Counted from the first letter of the stretch, positions 53,144-62,416 are shown. The stretch: DNA of 64,000 nucleotides from Pseudochelatococcus lubricantis (GCF_042432495.1 NZ_JBHLXC010000001.1:124001-188000); one strand, 5' to 3'. Numbers and translations are program-made. Notes: generated from the sequence alone by a model not told the origin.

Positions 53144-55477
53144 CTACGACGACGTGCCGGCGGCGCGGGCGAGGTTCGACTCATACTGGTATTTGGCGGA
53201 GCGGTACTGCTTCGGCCACGGGATGCCGGTGATGCCGATCTTCGCTGCCTCGTGCAGCGACCAGGCCGGATCGGCGAGGTGCGGGCGCGCCACGGCGCAC
53301 AGGTCCGCACGGCCGGCCGCGATGATCGAGTTGGCGTGGTCCGCTTCCGAGATCGCCCCCACGGCGATGGTGGGGATGTGGATTTCGTTGCGGATCTTGT
53401 CCGAGAACGGCGTCTGGAACAGGCGGCCGTAGACCGGCTTCTCCTCCTTCCACACCTGCCCGGACGAGCAGTCGATGAGATCCGCGCCGGCCTCTTTGAA
53501 CAGCCGTGCGAAAATCGCCGCGTCGTCCGGCGTGTTGCCGCCCTCGAACCAGTCGTGGCAGGACAGGCGCACTGAGATCGGCCTGTCAGCCGGCCAGACG
53601 GCGCGCACGGCCGCGAATACTTCCAGCGGATAGCGGGCGCGGTTCTCGTGGCTGCCGCCGTATTCATCCTCGCGCCGGTTGGTGAGCGGCGACAGGAAGC
53701 TCGACAGCAGATAGCCGTGCGCGACGTGCAGCTCCAGCCAGTCGGCGCCGGTGGCGGCGGCAAGCTCGGCGGCGCGCACGAAATCCGCCTTCACGCGGTC
53801 CATGTCGGCGCGGTCCATGGCCTTCGGCACCTGGCTGTGCGGCAGGTAGGGCAGGGCGGAGGCGGAGAACAGCGGCCAGCCGCCTTCTTCCGTCGCGGGA
53901 TCGCCGTCGAGCGGCTGGTCGATGCCGTCCCAGGCCCGTTTGGTCGCACCCTTGCGGCCGGCGTGGCCGAGCTGGATGCCGACCTTGGCATCGCTGTAGC
54001 CGTGGACGAAGTCCACCAGCCGACGCCAGCCCGCGGCCTGTTCCTCATTCCACAGGCCGAGGCAGCCGGGGGTGATGCGCGCATCCGGCGACACGCAGGT
54101 CATCTCCGCGAAGACGAGCCCGGCGCCGCCCATGGCGCGCGCGCCCAGATGCGTCAGGTGGAAGTCGTCGACGAGGCCGTTCGTCGCCGAATACATGGCC
54201 ATGGGCGAGACGACGATGCGGTTCGCAAGCGTGACGCCGCGCACGGTATAGGGCGTGAACATGGGCGGCAGCGCCCGCGCGTCGTCTGCCACGTTGAGCC
54301 CCGTCCGGCGCGCGAACCAGCGCTCGTAGCCTTCGAGCCACTGCCTGTCGCGCAGGCGCAGGTTCTCGTGGCTGATGCGCTGGGAGCGGGTGAGCATGGA
54401 ATACATGAACTGCTCGGGCTCCAGCGTATCCGCATAGCGGCGGCCGACGACCTCGAACCACTCCATGGCGTTGCGGGCTGCGTTCTGGATGCGCGCCACG
54501 TCGACGCGCCGCACTTCCTCATAGGCGTCCAGCACGGCGGGAATAGTCTCCTTGCCGTGGCCGAACTTCTCGAACTGGCGGGTGAGTTCGATGGCGTCGT
54601 CGATGGCGAGCTTGGTGCCGGAGCCGATGGCGAAATGGGCCGTGTGCGCCGCGTCGCCCATCAGCACGACGTGGGACTGGCCGTTGAAATGGCTCCATTT
54701 GCCGCAGATGAGGCGGTTGAAGTTGAGCCAGGCCGAGCCGCGCAGATGGCGGGCGTTGGTCATCAGCCTCGCGCCGTCGAGCACCTCCGCGAACAGTTTT
54801 TCGCAGAAATCGATCGAACCCTGCTGGTCGAGCTGCCCAAGGCCGTGCGCCTCATAGGCCTCCTCGGTGGTCTCGATGATGAAGGTCGAGGTTTTGTCGT
54901 CGAACTTGTAAATGTGCGCCTGGAACCAGCCGTGCTCGGTCTTGCGAAAGTCGAAGGTGAAGGCGTCGTAGAGCTTGTCGGTGCCGAGCCAGATGTAGCG
55001 GTTGGGCCGCACCACGAGATCGGGCTGGAACACGTCGGCGTAGTGGTTGCGGATCTTCGAGTTGACGCCGTCGGCGGCGATGATGAGATCGGCGTCGGGG
55101 AATTCGAGATCGCTCTCGACATCGGTCTCGAACACCAGTTCGACGCCCAGGTCCTCGCAGCGCTTCTGCAGGATATTGAGCAGGCGCTTGCGGCCGATGC
55201 CGACGAAGCCGTGGCCGGTGGTGCGCTGGCGGGTGCCCTTGAACAGCACCTCGATGTCGTCCCAATGGTTGAAGGCGTCCTCGATGTCGCCGGCGCTTTC
55301 GGGGTCCCACGTCTTCATGGATTCCATGGTGGCGTCGGAGAAGACGACGCCCCAGCCGAACGTGTCGTACGGCCTGTTGCGTTCGACCACGGAGATGCGG
55401 TGTTCCGGATGGAGCTTCTTCATGAGAAGCCCGAAATAGAGCCCAGCCGGCCCTCCGCCGATACTGACAATGCGCAT
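53144..55477 (-). CDS. 2-Aminobenzoyl-CoA monooxygenase/reductase-type fusion flavoprotein
   Basis: A 777-residue two-domain flavoprotein. Residues 1-385 are an FAD aromatic hydroxylase: GGGPAGLYFG, the VVFSDATME loop and GDAAHTAHFAIGSGTKLAIDDA. Residues about 395-760 are an old-yellow-enzyme-type FMN domain: NRIVVSPMAMYSA, QLGHAGRKG, HVAHGYLLSSFLSPLTNRR and AVGAISEADHA. This layout and size match 2-aminobenzoyl-CoA monooxygenase/reductase of Azoarcus evansii and salicylyl-CoA 5-hydroxylase relatives. It hydroxylates and reduces the ring, destroying aromaticity aerobically. It leads a seven-gene operon and is divergent from MarR 2, with palindromic operators between. Confidence 0.93.
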   Translation of the reverse strand: MRIVSIGGGPAGLYFGLLMKKLHPEHRISVVERNRPYDTFGWGVVFSDATMESMKTWDPESAGDIEDAFNHWDDIEVLFKGTRQRTTGHGFVGIGRKRLLNILQKRCEDLGVELVFETDVESDLEFPDADLIIAADGVNSKIRNHYADVFQPDLVVRPNRYIWLGTDKLYDAFTFDFRKTEHGWFQAHIYKFDDKTSTFIIETTEEAYEAHGLGQLDQQGSIDFCEKLFAEVLDGARLMTNARHLRGSAWLNFNRLICGKWSHFNGQSHVVLMGDAAHTAHFAIGSGTKLAIDDAIELTRQFEKFGHGKETIPAVLDAYEEVRRVDVARIQNAARNAMEWFEVVGRRYADTLEPEQFMYSMLTRSQRISHENLRLRDRQWLEGYERWFARRTGLNVADDARALPPMFTPYTVRGVTLANRIVVSPMAMYSATNGLVDDFHLTHLGARAMGGAGLVFAEMTCVSPDARITPGCLGLWNEEQAAGWRRLVDFVHGYSDAKVGIQLGHAGRKGATKRAWDGIDQPLDGDPATEEGGWPLFSASALPYLPHSQVPKAMDRADMDRVKADFVRAAELAAATGADWLELHVAHGYLLSSFLSPLTNRREDEYGGSHENRARYPLEVFAAVRAVWPADRPISVRLSCHDWFEGGNTPDDAAIFARLFKEAGADLIDCSSGQVWKEEKPVYGRLFQTPFSDKIRNEIHIPTIAVGAISEADHANSIIAAGRADLCAVARPHLADPAWSLHEAAKIGITGIPWPKQYRSAKYQYESNLARAAGTSS

Positions 55478-55518
55478 GGGAACGGTCCTCCTGCTTTGAT
55501 GGTTCCCTGTCCGGAGCT

Positions 55519-55540
55519 ATTATTTTAATGTTAAAGTAAT
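55519..55540. promoter_or_regulatory. Candidate MarR operator between the fusion flavoprotein and MarR 2
   Basis: A near-perfect 10-bp inverted repeat, ATTATTTTAA-TG-TTAAAGTAAT, lies 42 bases upstream of the monooxygenase/reductase start. A related half-similar stretch (ATAATTTAAGTATGAAGTAAA, given in two parts ATAATTTAA and GAAGTAAA) lies at 55640-55660 before the marR gene. The arrangement suits one MarR dimer controlling both divergent promoters. Confidence 0.5.
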
Positions 55541-55665
55541 GGCCTGAAACGCGCCGTGTCAAGCGCCAAATCCGTCCTCGGGAGCGGTCGACGTGCAGCT
55601 TTTCAACCTGCGGCAGAGGCGGACATTGTTTTTCCGGGATAATTTAAGTATGAAGTAAAGCGGAC

Positions 55666-56214
55666 ATGGAGAAACAGGATCGGGTTGTGGACGCCACGGA
55701 AGACAATGGCAGCGTATTGATCGATGCCGAGTTCAAGGTGCACGAGAATCCGCATGCGCACCGGACGGAGCTGCGGCTGTGGCTGCGGCTGCTGACCTGC
55801 GCCAACATGATCGAGACGGAGATTCGCAAGCGCCTGCGCGAGCGGTTTGCCACCACGCTGCCGCGCTTCGACCTGATGGCGCAGCTTGAGCGCGCGCCGG
55901 ACGGCATGCTGCTGGGCGAACTGTCGCGGCGGATGATGGTGTCGAACGGCAACCTGACCGGCCTCGTGGAGCGGCTTGTGCAGGAGCAGCTCGTCGAGCG
56001 ACAGGTGAGTGAGACCGATCGCCGTGCGGCGATCGTGCGCCTCACTCCGCGTGGCCACGCCGTCTTCGCGACCATGGCCGCCGAACACAGCGAATGGATC
56101 GCGGAACTCGTCGGGGACCTCGACAGCAAGGAGCAGGACGCCCTCTGGCTGCAGCTCGGAGCGCTGAAGGCGTCGGTCCTGCGTGCCACCGCGCAGGTGG
56201 GCGGCAAGGACTGA
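55666..56214 (+). CDS. MarR-family regulator 2
   Basis: A 182-residue winged-helix regulator with a longer N-terminal arm than usual. DNA-binding elements are LPRFDLMAQLERAPDGMLLGELSRRMMVSNGNLTGLVERL and the wing VERQVSETDRRAAIVRLT. Similar MarR proteins sit beside CoA-thioester aromatic pathways and sense the acyl-CoA intermediate. It is divergent from the 2-aminobenzoyl-CoA operon, its most likely target, and may also influence iorAB downstream. Confidence 0.9.
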   Translation: MEKQDRVVDATEDNGSVLIDAEFKVHENPHAHRTELRLWLRLLTCANMIETEIRKRLRERFATTLPRFDLMAQLERAPDGMLLGELSRRMMVSNGNLTGLVERLVQEQLVERQVSETDRRAAIVRLTPRGHAVFATMAAEHSEWIAELVGDLDSKEQDALWLQLGALKASVLRATAQVGGKD

Positions 56215-56457
56215 TCAGCTGCCCGCCGGTTTCGTGCCGTCGACAGAAGGCGGCATCGGGATGGCGTTTTCTGCCTCATAAATATGCATCATCATATAAT
56301 TGTAGGCGCTCCATTCACAGGTGCGGCACTGATATTGCTCAATTTTAAGCTGAAATCATATTTGTTAAAAACCCGATTGACAGCCCTTCAATGTATATCA
56401 TATGATTTTGCAGATTTATAAAATCATAAAGTCCGTTGACGGACGGGGGATGAGGTT
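56215..56457. promoter_or_regulatory. Promoter region of iorAB
   Basis: An AT-rich gap contains the perfect palindrome ATCATATGAT (56397-56406) and a further AAAATCATAAA half-site (56420-56430), both within 60 bases of the iorA start. These are operator candidates for one of the MarR proteins. No gene is seen. Confidence 0.45.
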
Positions 56458-58611
56458 ATGGCTGAGCGTTCTTTTGCGCGCGAGGTGGAGGACCTGAAGC
56501 TCGGTGCCGGCGAGGTGTTCAGGGGCGAGGGGATCCTCGCCATCACCAAGGCATTGCTGCAATCCGGGGTCGGTTATGTCGGCGGCTATCAGGGGTCGCC
56601 CATCTCGCATCTGATGGATGTGCTGGCGGATGCCAAGGACGTCATGGAGGAACTCGGCGTCCATTTCGAGACGTCGGCCTCGGAGGCGACCGCCGCCGCC
56701 ATGCTGGCGGCCTCCGTCATGTATCCCGTGCGCGGGGCGGTGACGTGGAAATCGACAGCCGGCACCAATGTCGCCTCCGATGCGCTTTCCAACCTCGCCT
56801 CGGGCGGGGTCACGGGCGGCGCGCTCGTCATCATCGGCGAGGACTACGGCGAGGGTTCCTCCATCATGCAGGAGCGCAGTCACGCCTTTGCGATGAAATC
56901 GCAGATGTGGCTGCTCAATCCTCGCCCCAACCTGCCATCCATCGTGCAGGCGGTGGAAGACGGTTTCGAGCTGTCGGAGGTCTCGAACACCCCGGTGATG
57001 CTGCAGGTGGGCATCCGCAGCTGCCACATGCATGGCCAGTTCGTCGCCAAGGACAACAGGCGCCCGCAATACACGCTGCGGCAGGCGCTGGAAAACCCCT
57101 CGCGCGATGTCAACCGCATCGTGCTGCCGCCCGCCTCCTTCCTGCACGAGAAGGAAAAGATCGAGCAGCGCTGGCCGGCAGCCGTCGCGTTCGTCAGAAA
57201 CCGCAAGCTCAACGAGCATTTCGGCCCGCAGACAGGCGATGTCGGCATCATCGTATTGGGCGGCCTGTATAATTCGCTGCTGCGCACATTGCAGCAACTC
57301 GGGCTCGCCGACGTCTACGGCAATTCCGCCATCCCGCTCTACGTGCTCAACGTCGCCTACCCGCTGGTGGACGACGAGGTGGCGGAATTCTGCGTGGGCA
57401 AGAAGGCCGTGCTGATGGTCGAGGAGGGCGCGCCCGAGTATATCGAGCAGTCGCTGCACACCATCCTGCGCCGGCGGGATATCCGGACGCATCTCTCCGG
57501 CAAGGATGTGCTGCCCATCGGCGGCGAGTACACCGCGCCCGTCCTGATGCAGGGCCTCAGCGCTTTCTTCGAGGCGCAGGCACCGCACCTGCTCGGCAAC
57601 CGCCCGCCGGTGCCGGACCCATCCCCGGTTCTCGCCGACAAACGCATCAAGGCCCTTGCGGAAGTGGTGCCGCCGCGCCCGGCCGGATTCTGCACGGGTT
57701 GTCCGGAGCGCCCTATCTTCGCCGCGATGAAGCTCGTGGAGAAGGAACTCGGGCCGCACCACATCTCGGCCGATATCGGCTGCCACCTGTTCTCGATCCT
57801 GCCCCCTTTCAATCTCGGCGCGACGACGATGGGCTATGGCCTCGGGCCGGCCTCGGCCTCGGCCTTCAACGTCGAGGCCGACAAGCGGTCCATCGCGGTG
57901 ATGGGCGATGGCGGTTTCTGGCACAACGGCCTGACCAGCGGCGTCAGCAATGCCGTGTTCAACAAGCAGGATGGCGTCATCCTCGTCGTGGACAACTACT
58001 ATTCGGCGGCGACGGGCGGGCAGGACATCATGTCCTCGCGCGCGCGGAACCCGCGCCGCAAGACGAACAACTCCATCGTCAATGCGGTGAAGGGCATCGG
58101 CGCGACATGGGTGCGCCAGATCGACCGCACCTATGACGTCGCGCGCCTGCGCGACACCCTGCGCGAGGCGCTGACGACGAAGGAGCCCGGCCCCAAGATC
58201 ATCGTGGCCTCGTCGGAGTGCATGCTCAACAAGCAGCGGCGCGTCAAGCCGCAGTTCGCGAAGGCGGTGAAGGACGGCAGGCGCATGGTGCGGGAGCGCT
58301 TCGGCGTGGATGAGGATGTCTGCACCGGCGATCACGCCTGCATCCGCCTCTCCGGTTGTCCCTCGTTGTCCGTGAAGCATACCGACGACCCGCTGAAGGA
58401 CGATCCGGTCGCGGCCATCGACAACACCTGCGTGGGCTGCGGCAACTGCGGCGAGGTGTCGGAAGCGGCAGTGTTGTGCCCGTCGTTCTATCGCGCGGAC
58501 ATCATCCACAACCCCACGCGGATCGACCGCTTTCTCGCCGCCGTGCGCGGCAAGGTGATCGGCTGGCTGCAGGCCCGCCGCGAGGCGCATCGCATCGTCT
58601 TCGCCGAATAG
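56458..58611 (+). CDS. iorA: 2-Oxoacid:ferredoxin oxidoreductase large subunit, IorA-like
   Basis: A 717-residue thiamine-diphosphate enzyme subunit. Residues 1-390 are the pyrimidine-binding part (GEGILAITKALLQSGVGYVGGYQGSPI, ETSASEATAAAMLAAS). A TPP-binding domain lies at about 410-580, with CTGCPERP, GDGGFWHNGL and VVDNYY. The C-terminal ferredoxin-like segment has Cys clusters at CTGDHACIRLSGCP and CVGCGNCGE...LCPSF. It should oxidatively decarboxylate an aryl 2-oxoacid to its acyl-CoA. Indolepyruvate is the textbook substrate. In this island isatinate, an aryl glyoxylate like phenylglyoxylate, is an attractive alternative giving 2-aminobenzoyl-CoA. GAGG precedes the start. Confidence 0.9.
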   Translation: MAERSFAREVEDLKLGAGEVFRGEGILAITKALLQSGVGYVGGYQGSPISHLMDVLADAKDVMEELGVHFETSASEATAAAMLAASVMYPVRGAVTWKSTAGTNVASDALSNLASGGVTGGALVIIGEDYGEGSSIMQERSHAFAMKSQMWLLNPRPNLPSIVQAVEDGFELSEVSNTPVMLQVGIRSCHMHGQFVAKDNRRPQYTLRQALENPSRDVNRIVLPPASFLHEKEKIEQRWPAAVAFVRNRKLNEHFGPQTGDVGIIVLGGLYNSLLRTLQQLGLADVYGNSAIPLYVLNVAYPLVDDEVAEFCVGKKAVLMVEEGAPEYIEQSLHTILRRRDIRTHLSGKDVLPIGGEYTAPVLMQGLSAFFEAQAPHLLGNRPPVPDPSPVLADKRIKALAEVVPPRPAGFCTGCPERPIFAAMKLVEKELGPHHISADIGCHLFSILPPFNLGATTMGYGLGPASASAFNVEADKRSIAVMGDGGFWHNGLTSGVSNAVFNKQDGVILVVDNYYSAATGGQDIMSSRARNPRRKTNNSIVNAVKGIGATWVRQIDRTYDVARLRDTLREALTTKEPGPKIIVASSECMLNKQRRVKPQFAKAVKDGRRMVRERFGVDEDVCTGDHACIRLSGCPSLSVKHTDDPLKDDPVAAIDNTCVGCGNCGEVSEAAVLCPSFYRADIIHNPTRIDRFLAAVRGKVIGWLQARREAHRIVFAE

Positions 58612-58734
58612 AACGGTTTGAATTATTGCTGTATCACTGTCCATCGTGAGTACAGTTCTAATTTATACAGTTTATCGCCAACTTGCGTTTAATTAGAGAT
58701 ATAGCTTGAACGCAAACTGCTTTGGGAAGCAGCC

Positions 58735-60300
58735 ATGACCGATATCGTGACGACGGCGGACCGGCACGCGGCCGCCCCCGCGCTGGCCGCCGACAAGCCG
58801 CTCGCCATCGCTGTGTTGGCAATGGGCGGGCAGGGCGGCGGCGTGCTCGCCGACTGGATCGTGGCGGTCGCCGAGGAAAACGGCTGGGTCGCGCAGTCGA
58901 CCTCCGTGCCCGGCGTCGCCCAGCGCACCGGCGCAACCATCTATTACATCGAGGCCATTCCCGCGCGCGAGGGCCGCGAGCCCGTGCTCTCGCTCATGCC
59001 CACGCCCGGGGATGTCGATGTCGTCATCGCGGCCGAGCTGATGGAGGCGGGGCGTTCCGTGCTGCGCGGGCTGGTGACGCCGGACCGCACCACCCTGATC
59101 GCCTCCACCCATCGCTCCTTCGCCGTGATCGAGAAGGAGAAGCCCGGCGACGGCATCGGCAATCCGACCGTGGTGACCGACGCGACCGATTTCGCCGCCC
59201 GGCGCACGATAGCCTTCGACATGGAGACGCTCGCCGTGAAGAACGGCAGCGTGGTGTCGGCGGCGCTGTTCGGTGCGGTGGCGGCCGCCGGCGTTCTGCC
59301 GTTTTCGAAAGAGGCGTTCGAGGCGACGATCCGCGCCGGCGGCAAGGGGGTTGAGCCGAGCCTGCGCGCCTTCAACGCTGCCTACGAACGCACGCGGCAA
59401 AAGCCCAAGGACACACTGACGGCCACGCCGCCCAAGCGGCTCGACGCACTGCCGGAAACGGCCGGTCACGCGCAACTCGACGCGCTGGTGCGGCGTATCC
59501 GGCAGGAGTTCCCGGCCGAGGCGTGGCCGCTGCTCTACGCCGGCGTCCGCAAGCTGACGGACTTCCAGGACCCTGCCTACGCCGACGAGTATCTCGACCG
59601 CGTCGCGACGCTTCATGCGCTGGACAGGGAGCACGACGGCGCGGCGCGCGGCCATGCCTTCACCGTGCAGGCGGCGAAATATACGGCCGTGGCAATGGCC
59701 TACGACGATGTCATCCGCGTGGCGGATCTCAAGGTACGCGCCTCGCGCTTCGAGCGCGTGCGCCGGGAAGTTGGCGCGAAGGCCGACCAGATCGTCTACA
59801 CCACCGAATACATGCATCCGCGCATGGAGGAAATCTGCGGCACGCTGCCGAAGGGGTGGGGGGAGTGGATCGAGAACCGGCCCACGCTCTTCGCCCGCCT
59901 CGACCGGCTGGTGAACCGCGGGCGGCGCGTGCGCACGGGCACCCTGTTCTGGTTTGCGGGGCTTTACGGCGTCTCCGCCCTGCGGCGCATCCGCCGCAAG
60001 ACGCTGCGCCATGCGCGCGAAGCGGCGCACCGCGAGGCATGGCTCGCCCTGGCGGCGGACACCATCGCCGCGAACTACGACCTCGCGGTCGAGGTGCTCA
60101 ACTGCCGCCGGCTGATCAAGGGGTATTCGGATACCCATGCGCGCGGCCACTCGAAATTCGACCGGGTGCTGTCGGTGCTGCCCGTCCTGACCGCGCGGGA
60201 GGACGGCGCTGCCTGGTTGCGGCGCCTGCGGCAGGCGGCCTTGCTGGATGAAGAAGGCGTCGCGCTCGATGGCGCGTTGAAGACTGTCGCCACGCTCTGA
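58735..60300 (+). CDS. iorB: 2-Oxoacid:ferredoxin oxidoreductase IorB-like subunit with C-terminal extension
   Basis: A 521-residue partner of IorA. Residues 20-210 are the pyruvate-oxidoreductase gamma-type domain, with LAMGGQGGGVLADWI and STSVPGVAQRTGATIYYIE. The remainder (about 215-520) is the helical extension found in long bacterial IorB proteins. The intact pair suggests a functional complex using ferredoxin or another low-potential carrier. It is separated from iorA by 123 bp and followed after 50 bp by the opine-dehydrogenase-like gene. Confidence 0.9.
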   Translation: MTDIVTTADRHAAAPALAADKPLAIAVLAMGGQGGGVLADWIVAVAEENGWVAQSTSVPGVAQRTGATIYYIEAIPAREGREPVLSLMPTPGDVDVVIAAELMEAGRSVLRGLVTPDRTTLIASTHRSFAVIEKEKPGDGIGNPTVVTDATDFAARRTIAFDMETLAVKNGSVVSAALFGAVAAAGVLPFSKEAFEATIRAGGKGVEPSLRAFNAAYERTRQKPKDTLTATPPKRLDALPETAGHAQLDALVRRIRQEFPAEAWPLLYAGVRKLTDFQDPAYADEYLDRVATLHALDREHDGAARGHAFTVQAAKYTAVAMAYDDVIRVADLKVRASRFERVRREVGAKADQIVYTTEYMHPRMEEICGTLPKGWGEWIENRPTLFARLDRLVNRGRRVRTGTLFWFAGLYGVSALRRIRRKTLRHAREAAHREAWLALAADTIAANYDLAVEVLNCRRLIKGYSDTHARGHSKFDRVLSVLPVLTAREDGAAWLRRLRQAALLDEEGVALDGALKTVATL

Positions 60301-60350
60301 CGGTGGCCGGCGTCCGTTTCACACAATCAGAACAGGAAGAGGGAATTGCC

Positions 60351-61430
60351 ATGAAAGTCGTCGTTATCGGCGGGGGCAACGGCTCCTACGCGGCCGTTGC
60401 GGATCTGGTGGAGGCGGGGCATGACGTGCGCTGGTGGCGCCGCGACCGGGCCAGCTTCGAGGATATCCTGAAGGCGGGCGGCATCACCGTCACCGACCAT
60501 GCCGGCAGCCGCAAGATCGCCATAACGCCCACCGACGACCTCGCCGCCGCGCTCGACAGCGCCGCGCTCATCCTCGCGCCCACGCCCGCTTTTGCGCAGG
60601 AAGACATCGCGGCTGCGCTGGCGCCGCATCTCGTCGACGGACAGGTGATCTATCTGCCGCCGGGCACTTTCGGTTCCTACATCATGCTGCGGCGCATCCG
60701 CGAGCACGGATCGAAGGCCGATGTCGCCATCGCGGAAACCGGCACGCTGCCATGGCTGGCGCGCAAGCAGGGGCCGCTCGAAGTGCGCATCACCACCCGC
60801 GCCTCGCGCCTGCCCACAGGCGTGCTGCCCGCGCGTCTCACGGACCACGCGATCGCCGTCATCGGTGAGGCGTTCCCGGGCGCCATCGAGCCTGTGGAGG
60901 ATGCGCTCTCGGGCGCGCTCATGAACGCCGGGCCGATCATCCATCCGCCGCTCATCCTCATGAACGCCGGCCCCATCGAGCATTTCGACCGCTGGGACAT
61001 CCACAACGAAGGCACGCAGCCCGCCATCCGCCGCACCCATACGGCGCTCGACAACGAACGCATCGCGGTGCGCGAGGCGCTGGGCTACGGCGCGCCGCAT
61101 TTCCCGCTCGCGGACCACTACGAGACCAGCAACTGGATGTACGGCAACCTCGCACACGACAAGCTGGTCGATTCCGGCGACTGGCACGAGTCCCTCGATC
61201 TGAAGACGCACCGCTACATGCAGGAGGACGTCGGGCTCGGCCTTGCCTTCCTCGTCTCCGTGGGCGGCTGGGCGGGCGTGCCGACACCGGTCGCCGCCGG
61301 CCTGCTGGCGGTTGCCTCCGCCGTGGCGGAAACGGATTTCCGCAACGAGGGCCGCACGTTCGAGAACCTCGGCCTCGCCGGGCTCGACGGGGCGCAACTG
61401 CGGGAAATCCTGCGCGAGGGCCTGTCGTGA
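60351..61430 (+). CDS. NAD/NADP octopine/nopaline dehydrogenase family protein
   Basis: A 359-residue opine-dehydrogenase-fold protein. It has an N-terminal Rossmann domain (VVVIGGGNGSYAAVADLVEAGHDVRWW) and a C-terminal Octopine_DH domain (about 185-335) with IIHPPLILMNAGPIEHFDRWD, containing the conserved HP and NAG elements around the catalytic His. Known members reductively join an amino acid to a 2-oxo acid or split such conjugates. Placed between IorB and a hydroxyacyl-CoA dehydrogenase, it may process an amino/oxo-acid intermediate, but its substrate is unknown. AGGAAGAGGGA precedes the ATG, so the start is secure. Confidence 0.85.
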   Translation: MKVVVIGGGNGSYAAVADLVEAGHDVRWWRRDRASFEDILKAGGITVTDHAGSRKIAITPTDDLAAALDSAALILAPTPAFAQEDIAAALAPHLVDGQVIYLPPGTFGSYIMLRRIREHGSKADVAIAETGTLPWLARKQGPLEVRITTRASRLPTGVLPARLTDHAIAVIGEAFPGAIEPVEDALSGALMNAGPIIHPPLILMNAGPIEHFDRWDIHNEGTQPAIRRTHTALDNERIAVREALGYGAPHFPLADHYETSNWMYGNLAHDKLVDSGDWHESLDLKTHRYMQEDVGLGLAFLVSVGGWAGVPTPVAAGLLAVASAVAETDFRNEGRTFENLGLAGLDGAQLREILREGLS

Positions 61431-62416
61431 GCAGAGAGATCGTCGCCTGCATCGGCGCGGGGCGCATGGGGCGCGGCATCGCGCAGAGCGTGGCCTACGG
61501 CGGCCATGAAATCCGCCTGCTCGACGCGCGTGCGCGCGACGGGGAGGCCTTCGGCAAGCTCGCCGGCGAGGTTGAGGCTGAAATCCGGCAAGGGCTTGCT
61601 GCACTTGCCGATCTCGGCGCCTTCGACGGCGCGGCCATCCCCGCGATCCTTGGCCGCGTCACCGTCTGGCCGCTCGACCGTGCGGCCGAGGCGGTCGAGG
61701 GGGCCGCGATCGTGTTCGAGGGCGTGCCTGAGGTGCGGGAGGCGAAGGCCGCGGCCTTCGCCCTGTTCGACGCGCACGCGGATGCGGACGCCATACTGGC
61801 TTCCACGACGTCGACCATGCTGTCGACCGATCTGGCGCAGCTGACGCGGCGGCCGGGCTCATTCCTGAATGCGCACTGGCTGAACCCGGCATTCCTGATG
61901 CCGCTCGTCGAACTCAGCCCCTGCGAGGAAACGGACGAGGACGTCCTTGCGCGCCTGCGCGCGTTTCTGGAACGCCTCGGCAAGGTGCCCGTCGTCTGCA
62001 AGGCGTCGCCCGGCTACATCGTGCCGCGCATCCAGGCGCTGGCGATGAACGAGGCGGCGCGTCTCGTCGAGGAGGGCGTGGCAAGCGCGGAAGATGTCGA
62101 CAAGGCTGTGACCTACGGCTTCGGCCTGCGTTTCGCGGTGCTCGGCCTGCTCGAATTCATCGATTGGGGTGGCGGCGACATCCTCTATTACGCGAGCAAT
62201 TATCTGGCGCAGGCGTTCGACGACGACAGGTTCGCGCCGCCCGGCATCGTGCGTGAGAACATGGAGGCGGGCCGGATCGGCCTCAAATCCGGGGCGGGCT
62301 TTTTCGACTACGCCGGGGTCGATGTCGATGCGTATCGCCGCCGGCGCATGGCGGCGTTCGTCAGCGCGCTCGGCGCGAACGGGCTGCTGCGGCCGCCGGC
62401 GGCGAACGAGACCTGA
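61427..62416 (+). CDS. 3-Hydroxyacyl-CoA dehydrogenase family protein
   Basis: A 329-residue NAD-dependent dehydrogenase of the HCDH/lambda-crystallin family. It shows the cofactor motif IGAGRMGRGIAQ (residues 8-19), STTSTMLSTDLAQ, NAHWLNPAFLMPLVELSP (the catalytic His in NAHW), the Glu of the following segment and KASPGYIVPRIQALAMNEAARLVEEG. It starts with GTG overlapping the upstream TGA, so it is coupled to the opine-dehydrogenase-like gene. It ends exactly where the convergent MarR gene ends. A role in the acyl-CoA steps following IorAB is probable. Confidence 0.9.
   Translation: MSREIVACIGAGRMGRGIAQSVAYGGHEIRLLDARARDGEAFGKLAGEVEAEIRQGLAALADLGAFDGAAIPAILGRVTVWPLDRAAEAVEGAAIVFEGVPEVREAKAAAFALFDAHADADAILASTTSTMLSTDLAQLTRRPGSFLNAHWLNPAFLMPLVELSPCEETDEDVLARLRAFLERLGKVPVVCKASPGYIVPRIQALAMNEAARLVEEGVASAEDVDKAVTYGFGLRFAVLGLLEFIDWGGGDILYYASNYLAQAFDDDRFAPPGIVRENMEAGRIGLKSGAGFFDYAGVDVDAYRRRRMAAFVSALGANGLLRPPAANET

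Noticed and set aside
56416..58644. 742-codon frame antisense to iorA
   Set aside because: IorA is unmistakable on the plus strand; the opposite frame is low-complexity.
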